The notes under the pieces were generated by a model. That model ran no database searches. It had not been told where the DNA came from and worked only from the letters and a program-made list of their open reading frames with translations. Positions 59,547 to 64,000 of a stretch of DNA of 64,000 nt are shown piece after piece. The number at the start of each line of letters is the position of its first letter. The first letter of the stretch is position 1. This DNA comes from Pleomorphomonas sp. NRK KF1 (GTDB lineage Bacteria; Pseudomonadota; Alphaproteobacteria; Rhizobiales; Pleomorphomonadaceae). The stretch is from positions 62,001-126,000 of the forward strand of contig NZ_JAMDLH010000006.1 of the NCBI RefSeq assembly GCF_023721755.1, written 5' to 3'. A program made the position numbers and the translations under genes.

Positions 59547-60366
59547 AAAGGTCGTGCTCGGTATCGATGCGGCTTGGACCTTGGCCAATCCGAGCGGCGT
59601 TGCCCTTGCTGCCACGACCGGTACGGCCTGGCGCCTGATTGCCGCAGCGGCATCACTCGAGGAGTTCGTCGGCCTGGCGGACAATGGTTTGGCAAACGGG
59701 GGCTTGGGAAACGGGCCGGCCGGGCTGATCGCTACCGCTCGCCGTCTTGCCGGAAAATCGCCAGATCTCGTCGCCGTGGACATGCCGATGATGGATGCGC
59801 CGATCCGCGCACGACGGGCCGCCGACAACGCCGTCAATCGGGCCTATGCGGGCCGAGGCGCCGGTACCCATTCACCGACCATGGATCGTCCCGGCGCGGT
59901 GGGACGAGCGCTGGAAGCAGGGCTTTCCGCCGCCGGCTACCCTCTTGCGACTCTCGACATCCGACCGCCCTGTCGCGTCGAGATATATCCGCACCCGGCG
60001 CTGATCGAGCTTCTCGGCGCCACCTATCGCCTACCCTACAAGGCGGGCAACACCGGCAAGTACTGGCGGGACCAGCCGCTCGCCGAGCGGCGTGTTCGCC
60101 TTTACGAAGTTTGGAAGACGATCGTCACCGCTCTCGACGGCGTTCTGATCGGTAGCGCCGCTGCGCTTTCGCTCCCGCCGGTGGGGACACGCGGCCGCAG
60201 CCTCAAAGCTTTCGAGGATCGCCTTGACGCCGTGATCGCCGCATTTGCCGGCGCCATGGTGCTCGACGGTCGGGCGCAACCATATGGCGATGCGACATCG
60301 GCGGTCTGGGTGCCGAATGGCCGTCGTCACGCGGCAACAGATGCAACCGACACCCGTTCCGCATGA
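59527..60366 (+). CDS. DUF429-family protein
   Basis: The 279-residue product starts VVLGIDAAWTLANPSGVAL and contains DLVAVDMPMM, RRAADNAVNRAYAGRGAGTHSP, CRVEIYPHPALIELL, YKAGNTGKYWRD and VWVPNGRRH. These acidic and His motifs are the conserved core of DUF429, an RNase H-fold-like family of predicted nucleases with no proven role. It is translated from inside the end of the small membrane protein gene. Confidence 0.83.
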   Translation: MSASQSEKVVLGIDAAWTLANPSGVALAATTGTAWRLIAAAASLEEFVGLADNGLANGGLGNGPAGLIATARRLAGKSPDLVAVDMPMMDAPIRARRAADNAVNRAYAGRGAGTHSPTMDRPGAVGRALEAGLSAAGYPLATLDIRPPCRVEIYPHPALIELLGATYRLPYKAGNTGKYWRDQPLAERRVRLYEVWKTIVTALDGVLIGSAAALSLPPVGTRGRSLKAFEDRLDAVIAAFAGAMVLDGRAQPYGDATSAVWVPNGRRHAATDATDTRSA

Positions 60367-60443
60367 CCTCGGCTCATCCAGCTCGGGCGGGTTTCGGCCT
60401 GACCGAAGCGGTTTTGCGGGCTTTCCCAGGCTCCTCGCTCTGA

Positions 60444-60815
60444 CTATCCGATGACGAGAAGGCCGGCCCCGAGCAGGAGCGATCCATAGGTCCCAAGCAT
60501 GCCGGCGGCGCGAAGAGGTGCGATCGCCGTCAGAATACCCGCAGCATGGGACACCCGCCCCACTAGCAGCAGCCCCGCCAGACACCAGAGCCAAACCGAG
60601 GAAACGCCGCGAAACTCGTTCAGAACCAGCAATAAAAGACTGATAGGTACATACTCGATAAAATTCCCCTGAGCCCTGATCCGGCGAAGCAAGGTTTCAT
60701 CCGACCCTGGGCCGATATCGACGCCGACAGCCATCCTCCGAAAACTGATGGGAAGACTCAGGGCGACAAGCAAGATGGCCGCAATGGCTGCCGTTATGCT
60801 TGATACGAACAGCAT
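60444..60815 (-). CDS. MAPEG-family membrane protein
   Basis: The 123-residue protein has four hydrophobic helices and the MAPEG residues RIRAQGNFIEYVPISLLLL with the conserved Arg-Gln-Asn-Glu set, and GRVSHAAGI further on. Bacterial MAPEG proteins are glutathione-linked detoxification enzymes or of unknown use. The ATG giving MLFVSSITAA is preceded by GGAGG. It diverges from the HxlR regulator and shares its operator region. Confidence 0.85.
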   Translation of the reverse strand: MLFVSSITAAIAAILLVALSLPISFRRMAVGVDIGPGSDETLLRRIRAQGNFIEYVPISLLLLVLNEFRGVSSVWLWCLAGLLLVGRVSHAAGILTAIAPLRAAGMLGTYGSLLLGAGLLVIG

Positions 60816-60840
60816 AGCCGCACCTCCTCGAAACACAATA

Positions 60841-60874
60841 TTGCCACGATACCATCGTCCTTGCATTATGCAAG
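60841..60874. promoter_or_regulatory. Divergent promoters and palindromic operator between MAPEG and HxlR genes
   Basis: CTTGCAT-T-ATGCAAG (60860-60874) is a perfect 7+1+7 palindrome. On the plus strand TTGCCA and CATTAT are 17 bases apart, with the -10 inside the palindrome; on the minus strand TTGCAT and TATCGT are 16 bases apart, with the -35 inside it. Binding of the HxlR protein here would silence both genes. Confidence 0.7.
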
Positions 60875-60896
60875 CACCACGAACGCGGAGGCAGAG

Positions 60897-61268
60897 ATGG
60901 AGTTTCGGTCGGGCTGCCCCATCGCATCGACGCTGGACATCCTCGGGGACCGCTGGTCCATGGTCATCATACGGTCGATCATGATTGGCGCCCGAAGCTT
61001 TTCCGACCTGCTCGCCATGCCCGAGGGCATCTCAACGAACATACTCACCGAACGGCTGAGACGCCTTGAGCAGAACGGCATCATCGCACTGGTCGAGAAG
61101 GGTTCGGGATCGAAGCGGGGGGCCTATCGCCTCACCCGGAGCGGGGCGGAGCTGCTGCCCGTCTTGAAGTCGCTCGCCACTTGGGGCGAGCGAAACCTTC
61201 CTGACAGGTGGGCGGTACCGGCGCGCTTCACTGCCATGGATCAGGACGACCCGGAGCTTCTGCGGTAG
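60897..61268 (+). CDS. HxlR-family transcriptional regulator
   Basis: The 123-residue winged-helix protein starts MEFRSGCPIASTLDILGDRW, with the single N-terminal Cys (residue 7) kept in many redox- or electrophile-sensing HxlR proteins. SFSDLLAMPEGISTNILTER is the recognition region and YRLTRSGAELLPVL the wing. It probably represses itself and the divergent MAPEG gene through the palindrome between them. Confidence 0.9.
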   Translation: MEFRSGCPIASTLDILGDRWSMVIIRSIMIGARSFSDLLAMPEGISTNILTERLRRLEQNGIIALVEKGSGSKRGAYRLTRSGAELLPVLKSLATWGERNLPDRWAVPARFTAMDQDDPELLR

Positions 61269-61368
61269 CTCCGCGGTGCCTCATGCATTGTGTCATCAGG
61301 GCGCCTCGCCTTGGCGCGTCCAGCCAAGGCGCCATTTTCGCCATATCTGAACCCGGTCAGGACCGACG

Positions 61369-63843
<2,475 letters not shown>

Positions 63844-63896
63844 TTAAAGGCTGGCGGGAGCGGCTTCAACCACCCTCGGCGGAGGGCTGAAACCCT

Positions 63897-64000
63897 TTAT
63901 TTTTCAACAACCTCGCGGAGCAAGTCTTCCACAGGGGCGATAGCGGCCGCACCATGGTCCGCCAATCGGGTGGAAATGCGGCGAATCAGGCTCAAAATTC
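63897..64000 (-). CDS. Possible C-terminal end of an unidentified protein at the right edge
   Basis: On the minus strand one frame is open from the window edge for 34 codons and ends in TAA, about 98 bases before gyrB. The translation (…RISTRLADHGAAAIAPVEDL…) is helical and has normal composition for this genome. recF is a frequent neighbour of gyrB, but I see no RecF motif in so short a piece. It may also be non-coding. Confidence 0.35.
   Translation of the reverse strand, partial: ILSLIRRISTRLADHGAAAIAPVEDLLREVVEK

Overview
The window is a 64 kb piece of a GC-rich alphaproteobacterial chromosome, most likely from the order Hyphomicrobiales (Rhizobiales). The evidence is gene content and order: gcrA next to argD-argF-hslO, a class II (CP4-like) aroA followed by cmk-rpsA-sppA-ihfB-lapA, a FYDLN-type acidic zinc-ribbon gene in front of tRNA-Ala, mdh-sucCD-sucAB-lpdA, an Omp19-like lipoprotein, AccD and DnaX without their usual zinc cysteines, a full CtrA box and GANTC sites. 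I do not assign a genus.

Layout. 0-4 kb: end of an Hpt protein, kdsA and galE (envelope sugars), a CtrA-box-preceded protein with a degenerate receiver, and an Rnk-like factor. 4-7.3 kb: dnaX-ybaB-recR with the SRP RNA just upstream. 7.5-13.3 kb: a complete yejABEF peptide importer. 13.3-18 kb: gcrA and the argD-argF-hslO cluster, preceded by a promoter and a terminator-like hairpin. 18-25.2 kb: minus-strand aroA-cmk-rpsA-sppA-ihfB-lapA-nudix, with a probable small RNA between rpsA and sppA, and the FYDLN gene diverging from aroA. 25.5-27.9 kb: tRNA-Ala(GGC) followed by a short lower-GC island holding two overlapping genes: a HipA-like kinase and a protein joining a HipA N-terminal-like segment to a HIRAN domain. 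27.9-30.6 kb: trpF-trpB-trpA. 30.7-35.4 kb: LpoA-like lipoprotein, Dabb, rsmI, LysE, yraN and gshB. 35.4-45.3 kb: SH3 protein, hydroxyacid dehydrogenase, PfkB kinase, EI24 membrane protein, folC, accD, ATC-hydrolase-like gene, LacI regulator, GINT1-like protein and a small secreted protein. 45.4-58.5 kb: xerC, EamA transporter and the TCA cluster (lpdA, LysE, sucB, sucA, sucD, sucC, mdh), then zapE. 58.5-64 kb: Omp19-like inhibitor, small membrane protein, DUF429, a divergent MAPEG/HxlR pair with a clear operator, and gyrB.

Most of the window is conserved housekeeping. The best candidate for an unusual system is the two-gene HipA-like kinase / HIRAN cassette beside tRNA-Ala. It resembles a split HipA (as in HipBST, where HipS is the detached N-terminal piece), but the HipS-like piece is fused to a DNA-end-binding type domain and no HipB is present. 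Second are the structured RNA candidate at about 20.3-20.4 kb and several precisely placed palindromes (mdh leader, MAPEG/HxlR intergenic). All calls come from reading translations and motifs; no database search was run.
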